From positions 1 through 64,000 of the forward strand of contig NZ_JARGES010000030.1 in NCBI RefSeq assembly GCF_029210365.1: a DNA stretch of 64,000 nucleotides, given 5' to 3'. The notes below the pieces were generated by a model. It saw nothing but the letters and a program-made list of their open reading frames with translations. It did no database searches and was not told the DNA's origin. The stretch comes from Mesorhizobium sp. YIM 152430. GTDB lineage: Bacteria > Pseudomonadota > Alphaproteobacteria > Rhizobiales > Rhizobiaceae. Positions 8,569-18,632 of this stretch are shown one piece after another. Position 1 is the first letter of the stretch, and each line of letters starts with the position of its first letter. The translations under genes were made by a program, and so were the position numbers.

Positions 8569-9858
8569 ATGGATCGCATCCGCATCCTTGGCGGCAACGA
8601 ACTGCGTGGCACCATTCCGATTTCGGGCGCGAAGAACGCCGCCCTTCCCCTGATGATCGCCTCGCTCCTGACCGACGAGACCTTGATGCTGCACAACGTG
8701 CCGCATCTGGCCGATGTCGAGCAGCTCATCCGCATCCTCGGCAATCACGGCGTCGACTATTCGGTCAACGGAAGGCGGCTTTCTCAACAGGAAGGCTATT
8801 CGCGGACGATCAACTTCACCGCCAAGGAAATCGTCGACACGACCGCGCCCTACGAACTCGTCTCCAAGATGCGGGCGAGCTTCTGGGTCATCGGGCCGCT
8901 TCTGGCGCGCATGGGCGAGGCCCGCGTTTCGCTGCCGGGCGGCTGCGCGATCGGGACGCGCCCCGTCGATCTCTTCATCGATGGGCTGCGGGCGCTTTCG
9001 GCCGAGATCGAGATCGAGCAGGGCTACATCATCGCCAAGGCGCAAAAGGGCCTGATCGGCGCGCGCTACGTGTTCCCGAAGGTTTCCGTCGGCGCGACGC
9101 ATGTCCTGATGATGGCGGCGACCCTCGCCAAGGGGCAGACGATCCTCGAGAACGCCGCGCAGGAGCCGGAAGTCGTCAACCTCGCCGAATGCCTCAACGC
9201 CATGGGCGCGAAGGTTTCGGGCGCCGGGACGGCGACCATCGTGATCGACGGCGTTTCCCGCCTGCACGGCGCGCGCGTCGAGGTCATCCCGGACCGGATC
9301 GAGACCGGCACCTATGCGATGGCCGTGGCGATGACGGGCGGCGACGTGGTGCTGGAAGGCGCGCGGGCGGACCTGTTGCAGAACGCGCTCGACACGCTTT
9401 CCCGGACGGGCGCGGAGATCACCCAGACGAATTCGGGCCTGCGCGTCGTGCGCAACGGCTCGGGCATCGGGCCGGCCGACATCACGACCGAGCCCTTCCC
9501 CGGATTTCCGACCGACCTCCAGGCACAGTTCATGGGGCTGATGACCAAGGCGGACGGGCGCTCGAAGATCACCGAGACGATCTTCGAGAACCGGTTCATG
9601 CATGTGCAGGAACTGGCACGGCTCGGCGCGAAAATCTCGCTTTCCGGCCAGTCGGCGATCATCGACGGCGTCGGGCGACTGCGCGGCGCGCCCGTCATGG
9701 CGACGGATCTGCGCGCCTCCGTCTCGCTGGTGATCGCAGGGCTGGCGGCCGAGGGCGAGACGATCGTCAACCGCGTCTATCATCTCGACCGCGGCTTCGA
9801 GCGGCTGGAAACCAAGCTTTCCGAATGCGGCGCGGCGATCGAGCGGCTGTCGTCCTGA
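8569..9858 (+). CDS. murA: UDP-N-acetylglucosamine 1-carboxyvinyltransferase
   Basis: A 429-residue MurA, which transfers enolpyruvate from PEP to UDP-GlcNAc in the first committed step of peptidoglycan synthesis in the cytosol. Seen: the opening [29 protein letters not shown] with the conserved Lys-Asn pair, the active-site loop [15 protein letters not shown] with the PEP-binding, fosfomycin-sensitive Cys, and the C-terminal [18 protein letters not shown]. The ATG at 8569 gives the standard family length; the frame stays open 231 bases upstream but that part is not MurA. It is part of the core block between the two tRNA genes. Confidence 0.97.
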   Translation: MDRIRILGGNELRGTIPISGAKNAALPLMIASLLTDETLMLHNVPHLADVEQLIRILGNHGVDYSVNGRRLSQQEGYSRTINFTAKEIVDTTAPYELVSKMRASFWVIGPLLARMGEARVSLPGGCAIGTRPVDLFIDGLRALSAEIEIEQGYIIAKAQKGLIGARYVFPKVSVGATHVLMMAATLAKGQTILENAAQEPEVVNLAECLNAMGAKVSGAGTATIVIDGVSRLHGARVEVIPDRIETGTYAMAVAMTGGDVVLEGARADLLQNALDTLSRTGAEITQTNSGLRVVRNGSGIGPADITTEPFPGFPTDLQAQFMGLMTKADGRSKITETIFENRFMHVQELARLGAKISLSGQSAIIDGVGRLRGAPVMATDLRASVSLVIAGLAAEGETIVNRVYHLDRGFERLETKLSECGAAIERLSS

Positions 9859-9884
9859 TCGGAACTTCGCGCGACGGGCCGGGT

Positions 9885-9905
9885 TTTAGTTGCACTGCAA
9901 CTAAA
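9885..9905. promoter_or_regulatory. 21-bp palindrome, probable operator
   Basis: Half-sites TTTAGTTGCA and TGCAACTAAA flank a single central C, a perfect 10-bp inverted repeat. It lies 27 bases after murA and 73 bases before the DUF2948 gene. It has no T tract, so it reads as a protein-binding site rather than a terminator; MarR- or GntR-type regulators bind sites of this shape. The regulator is not identifiable here. Confidence 0.55.
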
Positions 9906-9977
9906 CTATATGGTCGATTGCGACCGGCGCAACGCCGGCACGCGGCGTTACGCGGCGCGAAGATTGGGGCATGAGCA

Positions 9978-10412
9978 ATGAGCGAACTGAAACTCGTCGC
10001 ACTCGACGAAGAGGATCTGAAAGTCATTTCCGCTCATTGCCAGGATGCCGTCCTGAAGACCAAGGACATCGCCTATTTTCCCGAGCAGAAGCGTCTCGTC
10101 CTCGCGATGAACCGCTTCGTGTGGGAAAAGAAGACCGGATTTTTCCGCCGCGACTACGAGCGCCGGCGCACGGCGCTGCATTTCGAGCGCGTTATGGGCG
10201 TCAGGCTTTCAGGTGTCGACCGGACGCGGCCGGAGGATGTACACGAGTTGCTGGCGATCCGCTTTGCGCCGGGCGAGGCGCCGGCCGGCACGATCGAGCT
10301 CGTCTTTGCCGGCGATGCGGCGATGCGGCTCGAGGTTGAATATGTCGAGGCACGGCTTGCCGACCTCGGCGCGGCATGGGAAACCGGCAGCCGCCCGCAG
10401 CACACGCCCTGA
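9978..10412 (+). CDS. DUF2948 family protein
   Basis: A 144-residue protein of the DUF2948 family, found next to hisD in many alphaproteobacteria. Pattern: MSELKLVALDEEDLKVISAHCQDAV, DIAYFPEQKRLVLAMNRF, RRTALHFERV and RLEVEYVEARLADLG. Biochemical function is unknown. It precedes hisD by 16 bases and is likely cotranscribed with it. Confidence 0.85.
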   Translation: MSELKLVALDEEDLKVISAHCQDAVLKTKDIAYFPEQKRLVLAMNRFVWEKKTGFFRRDYERRRTALHFERVMGVRLSGVDRTRPEDVHELLAIRFAPGEAPAGTIELVFAGDAAMRLEVEYVEARLADLGAAWETGSRPQHTP

Positions 10413-10428
10413 GGACGACACCAGCGAC

Positions 10429-11721
10429 ATGGCCATTCGCCTTGACATGACCGACGCCGATTTCGAGGCCGGATTCTCGGCCTTTCTCGGCTCCAAGCGC
10501 GAGGCCGCGCAGGATGTCGACGACACGGTGCGCGCCATCGTCGCGGACGTGCGCGCGCGCGGCGACGAGGCGCTGCTCGACTACAGCCGCCGGTTCGACC
10601 GGCTCGATTTTTCCGATACGGGCATCGCGTTCTCGCAGGCGGAGATCGAGGCGGCGGTCGGTGCGGTGGATGCCAAGACGCTCGACGCGCTGAGGCTCGC
10701 GCATGATCGCATCACCTCGCATCACCAGCGGCAGATGCCGAATGACGACCGCTATGTCGACGCGATCGGCGTCGAGCTCGGGTCGCGCTGGACGGCAATC
10801 GAATCCGTCGGGCTTTACGTGCCCGGAGGAACAGCGAGCTATCCCAGCTCCGTCCTGATGAATGCCGTGCCGGCGCGCGTGGCGGGCGTGACGCGCATCG
10901 TGATGGTGGTGCCGACGCCGGACGGCGTGGTGAACCCGCTCGTTCTGGCGGCGGCGCACATTGCCGGCGTCAGCGAAATCTACCGCATCGGCGGGGCGCA
11001 GGCGATCGCGGCGCTTGCCCATGGGACCGAGACGATCCGGCCGGTCTCGAAGATCGTCGGGCCGGGCAATGCCTATGTCGCGGCGGCCAAGCGCCAGGTA
11101 TTCGGCACGGTCGGCATCGACATGATCGCAGGGCCGTCCGAGATCCTCGTCGTCGCCGATGCCGACAACGACCCGGCCTGGATCGCGGCAGACCTGATCG
11201 CGCAGGCCGAGCACGACGTGGCGGCGCAGTCGATCCTGCTCACCGACGACGCGGCGTTCGGCGAACGGGTCGTCGCGGAAGTCGAGCGCCAGATCGCGGC
11301 CCTGCCCCGCGGCGAGATCGCGGCGGCGAGCTGGCGCGATTTCGGGGCGGTCATCCGCGTCGACGATTTCGATGCGGCGCTGCCGCTGATCGACCGGATC
11401 GCGGCCGAGCATCTGGAACTTGCGGTCGCGGACCCCGAGGCGCTGATGGCGCGCATCCGCAATGCGGGCGCGATCTTCCTCGGCCGGCATACGCCCGAGA
11501 CCATCGGCGACTATGTCGGCGGGTCGAACCACGTTTTGCCGACCGCGCGCTCGGCGCGGTTTTCGTCGGGCTTGTCGGTCATGGAATTCGTCAAGCGGAC
11601 CTCGATCCTGAAATGCGGGCCGGATCAGCTCCGCGCGCTCGGCCCGGCGGCGATCGCGCTGGCGGAGGCCGAGGGGCTTGCCGGGCACGGTCGCGCGGTC
11701 TCCATCCGGCTGAACATGTGA
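10429..11721 (+). CDS. hisD: histidinol dehydrogenase
   Basis: A 430-residue zinc enzyme that oxidises L-histidinol to L-histidine in two NAD-dependent steps, the last step of histidine synthesis. Landmarks: [20 protein letters not shown], the NAD/active-site block [44 protein letters not shown], and the C-terminal [24 protein letters not shown]. Start chosen at the ATG giving MAIRLDM; it is followed by UPF0262 after 5 bases. Confidence 0.97.
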   Translation: MAIRLDMTDADFEAGFSAFLGSKREAAQDVDDTVRAIVADVRARGDEALLDYSRRFDRLDFSDTGIAFSQAEIEAAVGAVDAKTLDALRLAHDRITSHHQRQMPNDDRYVDAIGVELGSRWTAIESVGLYVPGGTASYPSSVLMNAVPARVAGVTRIVMVVPTPDGVVNPLVLAAAHIAGVSEIYRIGGAQAIAALAHGTETIRPVSKIVGPGNAYVAAAKRQVFGTVGIDMIAGPSEILVVADADNDPAWIAADLIAQAEHDVAAQSILLTDDAAFGERVVAEVERQIAALPRGEIAAASWRDFGAVIRVDDFDAALPLIDRIAAEHLELAVADPEALMARIRNAGAIFLGRHTPETIGDYVGGSNHVLPTARSARFSSGLSVMEFVKRTSILKCGPDQLRALGPAAIALAEAEGLAGHGRAVSIRLNM

Positions 11722-11726
11722 GCGCG

Positions 11727-12212
11727 ATGGACGGCGGCGACACGACACGCAACCGCCTGATCGACGTCGAACTCGACGAATCGATCGGCCGCTCGACGCC
11801 CGATGTCGAGCACGAACGTGCCGTCGCGATCTTCGATCTGATCGAGGACAACAACTTCCATCCCGTCAGCGACGATGCGGGCGGACCCTACAAGCTCAAG
11901 CTTTCGCTCGCCGATTCCAGGCTGGTCTTTTCCATCTCGCGCGAGGACGATGCGGCCGTCGTCACGCACATCCTGTCGCTGACGCCGTTCCGGCGGATCG
12001 TGAAGGATTATTTCCTGATCTGCGAGAGCTATTACGAAGCGATCCGCACCTCGACGCCAAGCCAGATCGAGGCGATCGACATGGGCCGGCGCGGGCTTCA
12101 CAACGAGGGCTCGCAGACGCTGATGGATCGGCTGTCGGGCAAGATCGAGGTCGATTTCGACACGGCGCGGCGGCTCTTCACGCTGGTTTGCGTGCTGCAC
12201 TGGCGGGGCTGA
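11727..12212 (+). CDS. UPF0262 family protein
   Basis: A 161-residue protein of the alphaproteobacterial UPF0262 family. Matching segments are [68 protein letters not shown], and [19 protein letters not shown]. Function unknown; conserved next to hisD and a low-molecular-weight phosphatase in this order, as here. Confidence 0.9.
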   Translation: MDGGDTTRNRLIDVELDESIGRSTPDVEHERAVAIFDLIEDNNFHPVSDDAGGPYKLKLSLADSRLVFSISREDDAAVVTHILSLTPFRRIVKDYFLICESYYEAIRTSTPSQIEAIDMGRRGLHNEGSQTLMDRLSGKIEVDFDTARRLFTLVCVLHWRG

Positions 12213-12218
12213 CCCCAT

Positions 12219-12656
12219 ATGCCGGGCGACAAGCCAGCGCCGAAATCGATCCTGTTCCTGTGCGGCATGAACGCGATCCGCTCGCCGATTGCCGAAGCGC
12301 TGGCACGGCACGGCCTGCCGAAGGATGTCTTCGTCGCTTCCGCCGGCGTGCGACCGGGCGAGCGCGATCCGTTCGTCGACGCCGTCTTGAAGGAGGCAGG
12401 GCTCAATGGGGTCATGCACGGGCCGCAGCTTCTCGACGACCTCGAAGACAGCTATTTCGATCTGATCGTGACGCTGGCGCCCGAGGCGCATCATGCCGCG
12501 CTCGAACTGACGCGCTCGATGGCTATCGACGTCGAATACTGGCCGACCGCCGATCCGTCGACCGCGACCGGCACGCGCGAACAGATCCTGGGCGCCTATC
12601 GCGACGTGCGCGACCGGCTGGAAATGCAGATTCAAAAGCGGTTTGGAAAAGCGTAG
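12219..12656 (+). CDS. low-molecular-weight phosphotyrosine phosphatase-like protein
   Basis: A 145-residue cytosolic protein. The P-loop CGMNAIRS (residues about 15-22) has the C-x5-R-S catalytic signature of LMW phosphatases and arsenate reductases. The general-acid region is less clear: [12 protein letters not shown] carries an Asp in the expected DP position. Substrate is unknown. It starts 6 bases after UPF0262, within the same run of core genes. Confidence 0.85.
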   Translation: MPGDKPAPKSILFLCGMNAIRSPIAEALARHGLPKDVFVASAGVRPGERDPFVDAVLKEAGLNGVMHGPQLLDDLEDSYFDLIVTLAPEAHHAALELTRSMAIDVEYWPTADPSTATGTREQILGAYRDVRDRLEMQIQKRFGKA

Positions 12657-12759
12657 TGGGCCCACGCATTATGCGTGTTTCCAAAATCCCCAACTTCGGA
12701 TAGGTTCCGCGCCAATCGCGGCCGATATGGCCGAAACCAGCACAAACCAAAGGTTCCGA

Positions 12760-12978
12760 ATGCCGAAGGAAGAAGTCCTCGAGTTCCCGGGCGTCGTCGT
12801 CGAATTGTTGCCGAATGCGATGTTCCGGGTCAAGCTTGAAAACGATCACGAGATCATCGCCCACACGGCGGGCCGGATGCGAAAGAACCGCATCCGCGTC
12901 CTGACCGGCGACAAGGTCCAGGTCGAGATGACGCCCTATGACCTGACCAAGGGCCGCATCACCTATCGCTTCAAGTAG
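12760..12978 (+). CDS. infA: translation initiation factor IF-1
   Basis: A 72-residue S1/OB-fold protein that binds the 30S A site during initiation. Start [20 protein letters not shown] and end [16 protein letters not shown] are almost the alphaproteobacterial consensus. The second residue is Pro where Ala is common. The frame is open for 39 codons upstream, but the ATG at 12760 gives the universal length. It is 27 bases from maf. Confidence 0.97.
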   Translation: MPKEEVLEFPGVVVELLPNAMFRVKLENDHEIIAHTAGRMRKNRIRVLTGDKVQVEMTPYDLTKGRITYRFK

Positions 12979-13005
12979 GCCCGCACCGGGCGGCGCAGGA
13001 TTTCG

Positions 13006-13632
13006 ATGAGCATTCCCCAGAAGCTTGTCCTGGCATCGGGTTCGCCGCGGCGGATCGAGCTTCTCCAGCAGGCAGGCATCGAGCCCGACCGCATCTTCGC
13101 GACCGATATCGACGAGACGCCGAACCGGGCCGAGCATCCGCGCTCGCTCGCCAAACGGCTGGCGCAGGGCAAGGCCGACAAGGCCGCCGAAGGCATGAAG
13201 CGTCTCGGCGAGGAGCCGGCCTTCGTGCTGGCCGCCGACACGGTGGTCGCCGTCGGACGGCGCATCCTGCCCAAGGCCGAAACGCTGGAAGACGCGCAGG
13301 ATTGCCTGCGGCTTCTGTCCGGCCGCGCGCACCGGGTCTATTCCGGCGTCTCGGTCATCACGCCCGCCGGCAAGTCGCGGATGCGCCTCGTCGAGACGCG
13401 GGTGCGCTTCAAGCGGTTGTCGCGCGAGGAGATCGATTTCTATCTCGCGTCCGGCGAGTGGCGCGGCAAGGCGGGCGGCTATGCGATCCAGGGGCTCGCG
13501 GGCGCCTTCGTGGTCAAGCTGGTCGGCTCGTATACGAATGTCGTCGGGCTGCCGCTCTACGAGACGCTGAGCCTTCTGACGGGCGACGGCTTCAAGATGC
13601 AGCCGAAGGCGCAGACCGGAACGGCCGTCTGA
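13006..13632 (+). CDS. maf: Maf family nucleotide pyrophosphatase
   Basis: A 208-residue Maf protein, a house-cleaning nucleoside triphosphate pyrophosphatase acting on non-canonical or UTP/TTP substrates. Seen: [19 protein letters not shown], the acidic active site [22 protein letters not shown], and [16 protein letters not shown] near the C-terminus. Its TGA overlaps the ATG of yacG. Confidence 0.95.
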   Translation: MSIPQKLVLASGSPRRIELLQQAGIEPDRIFATDIDETPNRAEHPRSLAKRLAQGKADKAAEGMKRLGEEPAFVLAADTVVAVGRRILPKAETLEDAQDCLRLLSGRAHRVYSGVSVITPAGKSRMRLVETRVRFKRLSREEIDFYLASGEWRGKAGGYAIQGLAGAFVVKLVGSYTNVVGLPLYETLSLLTGDGFKMQPKAQTGTAV

Positions 13633-13832
13633 TGGCACTCGACGCCGACAATGTGACGCCGCTGCGCCCCCGCCGCCCCTGCCCCGAATGCGGCAAACCC
13701 TCGCAGCGCGCGACCTTTCCGTTCTGTTCGGAACGCTGCAAGGATGTCGATCTGAACCGCTGGCTGACCGGCTCCTACGTCATTCCCGCGACCGAAGACG
13801 AGGATGAGGGCAGCGCGGACGAACGCGGCTGA
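13632..13832 (+). CDS. yacG: DNA gyrase inhibitor YacG
   Basis: A 66-residue zinc protein. The four-cysteine site CPECGKP...[19 protein letters not shown] is the YacG signature; the family binds GyrB and blocks DNA binding. The start overlaps the maf stop (TGATG), so the two are coupled. It is the last core gene before tRNA-Phe and the large accessory region. Confidence 0.93.
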   Translation: MALDADNVTPLRPRRPCPECGKPSQRATFPFCSERCKDVDLNRWLTGSYVIPATEDEDEGSADERG

Positions 13833-13874
13833 AAAGACGCGAATTTTTTCGCCGACTTTCCCAACGTCAGCCGC

Positions 13875-13902
13875 TGGACAGCACGATTTGGCGTGTTATA
13901 AC
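13875..13902 (+). promoter_or_regulatory. probable sigma-70 promoter of tRNA-Phe
   Basis: TGGACA and TATAAC are separated by 16 bases, about 60 bases upstream of the tRNA-Phe 5' end. Spacing and -10 box fit a housekeeping promoter. Confidence 0.5.
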
Positions 13903-13962
13903 CCACGCGCTTCCGGCGGACACCAACACCGCAGCGGCCTTTCCAGACCGACCGAAGCCGTT

Positions 13963-14038
13963 GCCCAGGTAGCTCAGTTGGTAGAGCATGCGACTGAAAA
14001 TCGCAGTGTCGGCGGTTCGACTCCGTCCCTGGGCACCA
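13963..14038 (+). tRNA. tRNA-Phe(GAA)
   Basis: A 76-base cloverleaf. The acceptor GCCCAGG pairs with CCTGGGC, the D arm is GCTCAGTTGGTAGAGC, the anticodon stem TGCGA/TCGCA has loop CTGAAAA (anticodon GAA), the T arm has GGTTCGACTCC, and CCA is encoded. An integrase begins 91 bases downstream in the same direction, so the 3' end is the likely attachment site of the accessory region. Confidence 0.96.
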
Positions 14039-14129
14039 TCGACCCCTAAGCAGTTGATTCTCCTCAATGCGTTGGTTTCTAAAGGTTTTCTCCTCTCGAC
14101 TGTCATACAAACTGTGATACAAGAGGGGA

Positions 14130-15935
14130 ATGGACGAGATGGAAATGCCAAGCAGCCTTATGGTGCGAAATGGCACCTATTACGTGCACGTCCGTGTGCC
14201 CACCTCCATCGTCGCCAGCGTCGGCAAGCGCTTCATCACCAAGTCGCTGCGCACCAAAGACCCCAAGGCAGCTCGGCGGAAGCTTCATGATGAGATTTCG
14301 GAAATTAACCGGGTCTTTGATCGGCATCGCGTTCAGACCTCGCGACAAAAGAAACCGACCATCCGTCCCGTGCTCAGCTTCGCTGAAATTGCTCGTCAGC
14401 ATGCTCGCGCTATCAGCGACAAAGAGTTCGCCGACCGCGCTGGACTCTTCGAAGCCACCTATGCGGAGCCGTCGCGATTGTGGGCAGGCGACCTGATTCC
14501 CTTGCCGGACTCTCGCTTTTTCGACCATCTGGTTGCAGAGGGCGATCTTGATAAGATTGTCGGTTATATCGTCCGCACCCGTGCCAAGGATCGCATTGCC
14601 ACGCTTCGCCGTATGCTCGCAACCGGTAACTTGAGCGAGTTGACCGCGACTGCGGACGAACGGTCCCCCGGCATCGATCCTGACCGCCGACTTGTTCTAG
14701 CGCGCTTGCTCGCCCGTGCCGAAATAGATGCTTTGGAAGCCATCATTTCAGGAGAGCCGGATGCTGGAATTGAGACGGCTCCTGTAGTAGCCGGCGCGGC
14801 GGTAGAGCGCAGCGGCAGCCGTTCGGGTGCGCCCTCGCCGGCTGAACCCAATAACGGTTCTGGACCTCGCCTGTCGCTTGTTCTGGCAGACTGGATTGCG
14901 GAGAAGGAGCGGACCAACGCATGGGTTGAGAAAACCCGCCATGAACGCGAAGCCGCCGTCAAGGCATTCACTGAGGTCTGCGGCGATCACCCTGTGGGAA
15001 CCTACGCCAAAGCTGACGCGAAGCGGTTCAAGGATGTGCTTTTCAAAATCCCGCCGAACGCGCACAAGAAAGCGGCCTATAAGGGCCTGGGATTAGTAGC
15101 GATCGGAGAGAAGGCCGAGGCTGAAGGTGCGCCGATGCCGACTGCGAAGAATGTCACGCTGAAGATGGATGCGGTCTCGTCGCTGTTTATTTGGGCAAAG
15201 AAGAATTTCGACGAGGTTCAAGCAAATCCGTTTCAAGGCATCAAGCCGCAGATCGGGACAACACCGCGCGAAGAGCGTGATCCGTTCAGCCTGGACGAAT
15301 TAAAGCTGATATTCGCCGCTCCACCATTCACAGGCGCAAAATCGGAACGTCATTGGCTGCAGCCCGGCTCCGAAGTTCTGGACTCATCCGGGAAGTATTG
15401 GATTCCTTTGATCGCTGCCTATTCGGGCGCGCGCTTGATGGAGATTGTCCAGCTCAGACGCAAAGATATCCAGACGATTGGCGACGTGACCTTTTTCGAT
15501 ATCCGATCGGATGATGAAAATCGCGTGAAAACCCGCGCCGCGAATCGTCGTATACCTGTTCACCCTGTTCTGGTGAAAGCTGGTCTTTTGGCCTTCACTG
15601 CGCGGGTCAAAAAGCCGAATGAGCGACTATTCCCGGATATCGAGATCGGCAGTGCCAAGAATCGATCCGGTCCAGCCTCAAAGCTCTTCATTCGTCTCAT
15701 CCGTGCGGCTGGCGTCAAAACCCGAAAGAACTGCTTCCATAGCTTCCGGCACTCGTTCGAAGATGCCTGTCGTGATGCTGAGATAGACACCGCGATCATG
15801 AACGCTCTTCAAGGCCATGTCGAGCGAGGCATGGCGGGACGATATGGCAGCGGCTTCAAGCTGGAAAGACTGGATGCGGCGGTCGCAAAAATTCGGTACG
15901 GGCTGGTTTTTGAGATCGACGTCGAGCGATCATGA
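14130..15935 (+). CDS. tyrosine integrase of the tRNA-Phe island
   Basis: A 601-residue tyrosine recombinase with an N-terminal DUF6538-like domain (SSLMVRNGTYYVHVRVPTSIVASVGKRFITKSLRTKDPKAAR). Catalytic residues are Arg in SGARLMEIVQLRRKDI, His-x-x-Arg in HSFRHSFED, and GH...Tyr in LQGHVERGMAGRYGSG. It lies 91 bases after tRNA-Phe and is not close in sequence to the prophage integrase. Its stop overlaps the ATG of a small reading frame cut by an IS (15932..16030). Confidence 0.9.
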   Translation: MDEMEMPSSLMVRNGTYYVHVRVPTSIVASVGKRFITKSLRTKDPKAARRKLHDEISEINRVFDRHRVQTSRQKKPTIRPVLSFAEIARQHARAISDKEFADRAGLFEATYAEPSRLWAGDLIPLPDSRFFDHLVAEGDLDKIVGYIVRTRAKDRIATLRRMLATGNLSELTATADERSPGIDPDRRLVLARLLARAEIDALEAIISGEPDAGIETAPVVAGAAVERSGSRSGAPSPAEPNNGSGPRLSLVLADWIAEKERTNAWVEKTRHEREAAVKAFTEVCGDHPVGTYAKADAKRFKDVLFKIPPNAHKKAAYKGLGLVAIGEKAEAEGAPMPTAKNVTLKMDAVSSLFIWAKKNFDEVQANPFQGIKPQIGTTPREERDPFSLDELKLIFAAPPFTGAKSERHWLQPGSEVLDSSGKYWIPLIAAYSGARLMEIVQLRRKDIQTIGDVTFFDIRSDDENRVKTRAANRRIPVHPVLVKAGLLAFTARVKKPNERLFPDIEIGSAKNRSGPASKLFIRLIRAAGVKTRKNCFHSFRHSFEDACRDAEIDTAIMNALQGHVERGMAGRYGSGFKLERLDAAVAKIRYGLVFEIDVERS

Positions 15936-16030
15936 CCGAGCCAACAATTGGGCAATGCGGCACAGCCGCCGGCAGCTTCGATTCAGTGCGCGAATTCGCT
16001 GAGCGAGACGCTGCCTTCGATAGCGCTACT
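15932..16030 (+). pseudogene. small gene coupled to integrase, cut by IS insertion
   Basis: An ATG overlapping the integrase TGA opens a frame (MTEPTIGQCGTAAGSFDSV, then REFAERDAAFDSAT) that runs into the left end of the IS5-family element. The ATGA coupling suggests a genuine second gene of the integrase operon. No product is recognised, and its remaining part is missing on the far side of the IS. Confidence 0.4.
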
Positions 16031-16031
16031 A

Positions 16032-16877
16032 GGGTCCAAACTCAATCAGGCTGTTGAAGGTCTGTAGCAAATCAGATTCCCTGCCGTGGTTTTGCGACGG
16101 AGGCGAGGATGAGCAGGCTTTTCTGGCTGGACGACTAGGCGTGGACGGCGATCGAGCCGCACCTTCCAAAGAACCAGCCGGGTGCGCGCAGGGTCGATGA
16201 CCGACGGGTCATCAGCGGCATCCTGCATGTGCTGAAGACGGGCTGCCGCTGGCAGGACTGTCCCGCCGAATACGGTCCGCCCACGACCATCTACAACCGC
16301 TTCAACCGCTGGTCCCGCCGACTGCTCTGGAGCCGCATCCTGGATGCTCTCGTTGCCAAGGGCGTGCTTGCGCTGTCGGCGTCCATCGACTCCAGCTATG
16401 TGAAGGCCCACCGCTCCGCCCGTGGCGGAAAAGGGGGGCGAAAGCACAGGCCATCGGACCCTCGCGCGGCGGCCAGACCACCAAGATCCATGCGGTGACG
16501 GATCTTCTTGGCCGCCCAGCCATTTTGCGGCTTACGGCAGGCAACGTCGCTGACGTCACCATGGCCGGGCCGCTGATGGACGCGGCCGGTCGGGTGCGCT
16601 GCCTGATCGCCGACAAGGGCTATGACGCCAATGCGCTGCGCAAACGCCTGCACGCCGAAGGTGCCGATGTGGTCATTCCCGGGCGCTCGAACCGGAAGGT
16701 CCCGATCGACTACGACGAGGTCCGATACAAGGGCCGCTGGCGCATCGAGGCAGCCTTCTGCAGGCTGAAGGACTTCCGCCGCATCGCCACCCGATACGAC
16801 AAGCTCGCCCGCAACTTCCTATCGGCCGTCGCGCTAGCAACCCTCGTCGCGTTCTGGGTCTGAACGAGTCTAAACCC
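16032..16877 (+). mobile_element. IS5-family insertion sequence (IS427-like)
   Basis: An 846-bp element with imperfect terminal inverted repeats: left end GGGTCCAAACTCAATCAG, right end as reverse complement GGGTTTAGACTCGTTCAG. It is flanked by TA on both sides (16030-16031 and 16878-16879), fitting a 2-bp TA target duplication. It holds a two-frame transposase. Different genes flank it: an integrase-linked reading frame on the left and the 3' end of chrB on the right. Confidence 0.85.
16109..16863 (+). pseudogene. IS5-family transposase, two frames with amber codon
   Basis: Frame A starts MSRLFWLDD, then a TAG at 16136-16138 where relatives read Gln, then AWTAIEPHLPKNQPGARR and MLKTGCRWQDCPAEYGPPTTIYNRF. 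Frame B begins after a slippery run (GGAAAAGGGGGGC near 16430) and contains TDLLGRPAILRLTAGNVAD, the DDE Asp in LIADKGYDANALR and the Glu region RWRIEAAFCRLKDFRR. The -1 shift is normal for this group; the amber codon is not, so the copy is probably inactive. Confidence 0.85.
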
Positions 16878-16880
16878 TAG

Positions 16881-17193
16881 TAAGCAAGAGCTGATTGACA
16901 TCGAGGGGGTGTTCTGGAGCCACCGGGGCGAGCTTTGCACCTTCGATGTGATGCTGGCCGAGCTCGGCCTTGCTATTCCACCGCTCGACCGGCTGGCTGC
17001 TATCGTGCGCGGGGCGGATACGGCAAGGCTTGATCTGGCGCCCGAGGCGGCCGATCTCCTGGCGGCGTCGCTTGGCCTGTCAAGAATGTATTCCGATGAT
17101 CTCGAGCAGCTCGAGGCTGGCATGCTGCTCTATGATGCCTTCTACCGATGGGCGCGACGCTACCGACGAGACCCACAACTGGCCCTCCAATAA
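16881..17193 (+). pseudogene. chrB: chromate resistance protein ChrB, 3' fragment
   Basis: About 104 codons that match the C-terminal part of ChrB, the chromate-sensing regulator: KQELIDIEGVFWSHRGEL, DTARLDLAPEAADLLAASL, and MYSDDLEQLEAGMLLYDAFY. The N-terminal two thirds is missing and the fragment begins directly at the IS right end. It precedes chrA, the normal chrBA order. Confidence 0.85.
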
Positions 17194-17208
17194 GCTCAAG
17201 GCAGACTG

Positions 17209-18576
17209 ATGCAGGACCGCGCTTACCCCACCCTGGCCGAGGCCACCCGCATCTGGGCCCGTATCGGACTCCTGAGCTTTGGCGGCCCCGCAGGCCAGAT
17301 CGCGCTTATGCACCGCATTCTCGTCGAAGAGTAGCGCTGGCTCGGCGAGAAGCGTTTCCTCCATGCGCTCAACTACTGCATGCTGCTGCCAGGGCCCGAG
17401 GCGATGCAACTCGCGGTCTATATTGGCTGGCTGATGCACCGCACGCTCGGCGGCATCATTGCCGGCGCCTTGTTCGTGCTTCCCGGCGTTGTCGCGATCA
17501 TGGTGCTTAGCTGGGTCTATGCGCTTTACGGCAATGTCGGACCGATCGAGGCGCTGTTCTTTGGCCTCAAGGCTGCGGTGCTGGCCATTGTGGTGCAGGC
17601 GGTCATCCGCATCGGGTCACGTGCACTGAAAAACGATGCCATGGTCGTCATTGCCGCCGCCTCGTTCATCGCGATCTTTGGCTTCGCGGTGCCGTTTCCG
17701 CTGATCATATTGATCGCCGGCTTGATCGGGTATTTCGGTGCGCGCGCGGGCCTGCCCGCATTCCGGAACGGTGGCGGACACGGCAAGGTCGGCACCATCC
17801 AGGTCGATGACGCCGACACGCTACTCGGCGAGGAATCGCCTGATCACACGCAGGCCAACCGGGGCTGGGCCTTTCGGATTTCGGCCGTGTTCCTCGTGCT
17901 GTGGCTGGCGCCGGTCGCTCTGCTGTTCGCCGTGTTCGGTCCGGCCAACGTCTTTGCCCAGATCGGGGGCTTTTTCAGCGTGATGGCGGTCGTCACCTTC
18001 GGCGGCGCCTATGCGGTCCTGGCCTATGTCGCGCAGGAGGCCGTTCAGAACTTCGGCTGGCTCGCGTCGGGCGAGATGCTGGACGGGCTCGGAATGGCCG
18101 AGACGACACCGGGGCCGCTAATCATGGTGACGCAGTTCGTGGGTTTCATGGGCGCGTTCCGCGATGGCGGCGGATTGTCGCCGCTGGTGGCAGGCACCCT
18201 GGGCGGGCTGCTGACCACATGGGTGACCTTCACACCCTGCTTCCTGTGGATATTCCTCGGTGCGCCATTCATCGAGCGACTGCGCGACAACAAGGTTCTG
18301 TCGGCCGCGCTGACGGCGATCACGGCTGCCGTGGTAGGCGTCATCCTGAACCTGGCAGTCTGGTTCGGTCTGCACGTGGTCTTCGAGGAGGTTGGGACAA
18401 TCACGACTTTCGCGCTCGATCTGGATGTGCCCGTCTGGTTGTCGATCAATCTCGCGGCTGCGGCGCTGGTGCTGACCGCGCTTGTCGCTGTGTTTCGCTT
18501 CAAGCTCGGCCCGGTCACCGTGCCGGCAGGCTGTGCGATCGCTGGCCTCGCGTTGCATTTGGCGGGGATGGCCTGA
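17209..18576 (+). pseudogene. chrA: chromate efflux transporter ChrA with internal amber codon
   Basis: A 455-codon frame encoding a two-domain CHR antiporter that exports chromate. The start [20 protein letters not shown] and [20 protein letters not shown] is interrupted by TAG at codon 42 (17332-17334), then continues RWLGEKRFLHALNYCMLLPGPEA. The second CHR domain (FGGAYAVLAYVAQEAV, MAETTPGPLIMVTQFVGF) is intact. Restart at the ATG at 17380 would lose the first helices. Unless the amber codon is suppressed, the transporter is probably dead. Confidence 0.85.
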
Positions 18577-18632
18577 ACGATGTCCTTTTTTAGCGTCCAA
18601 AGCCTGATCGCGCTCGAACCGGAGAAGCAAGA

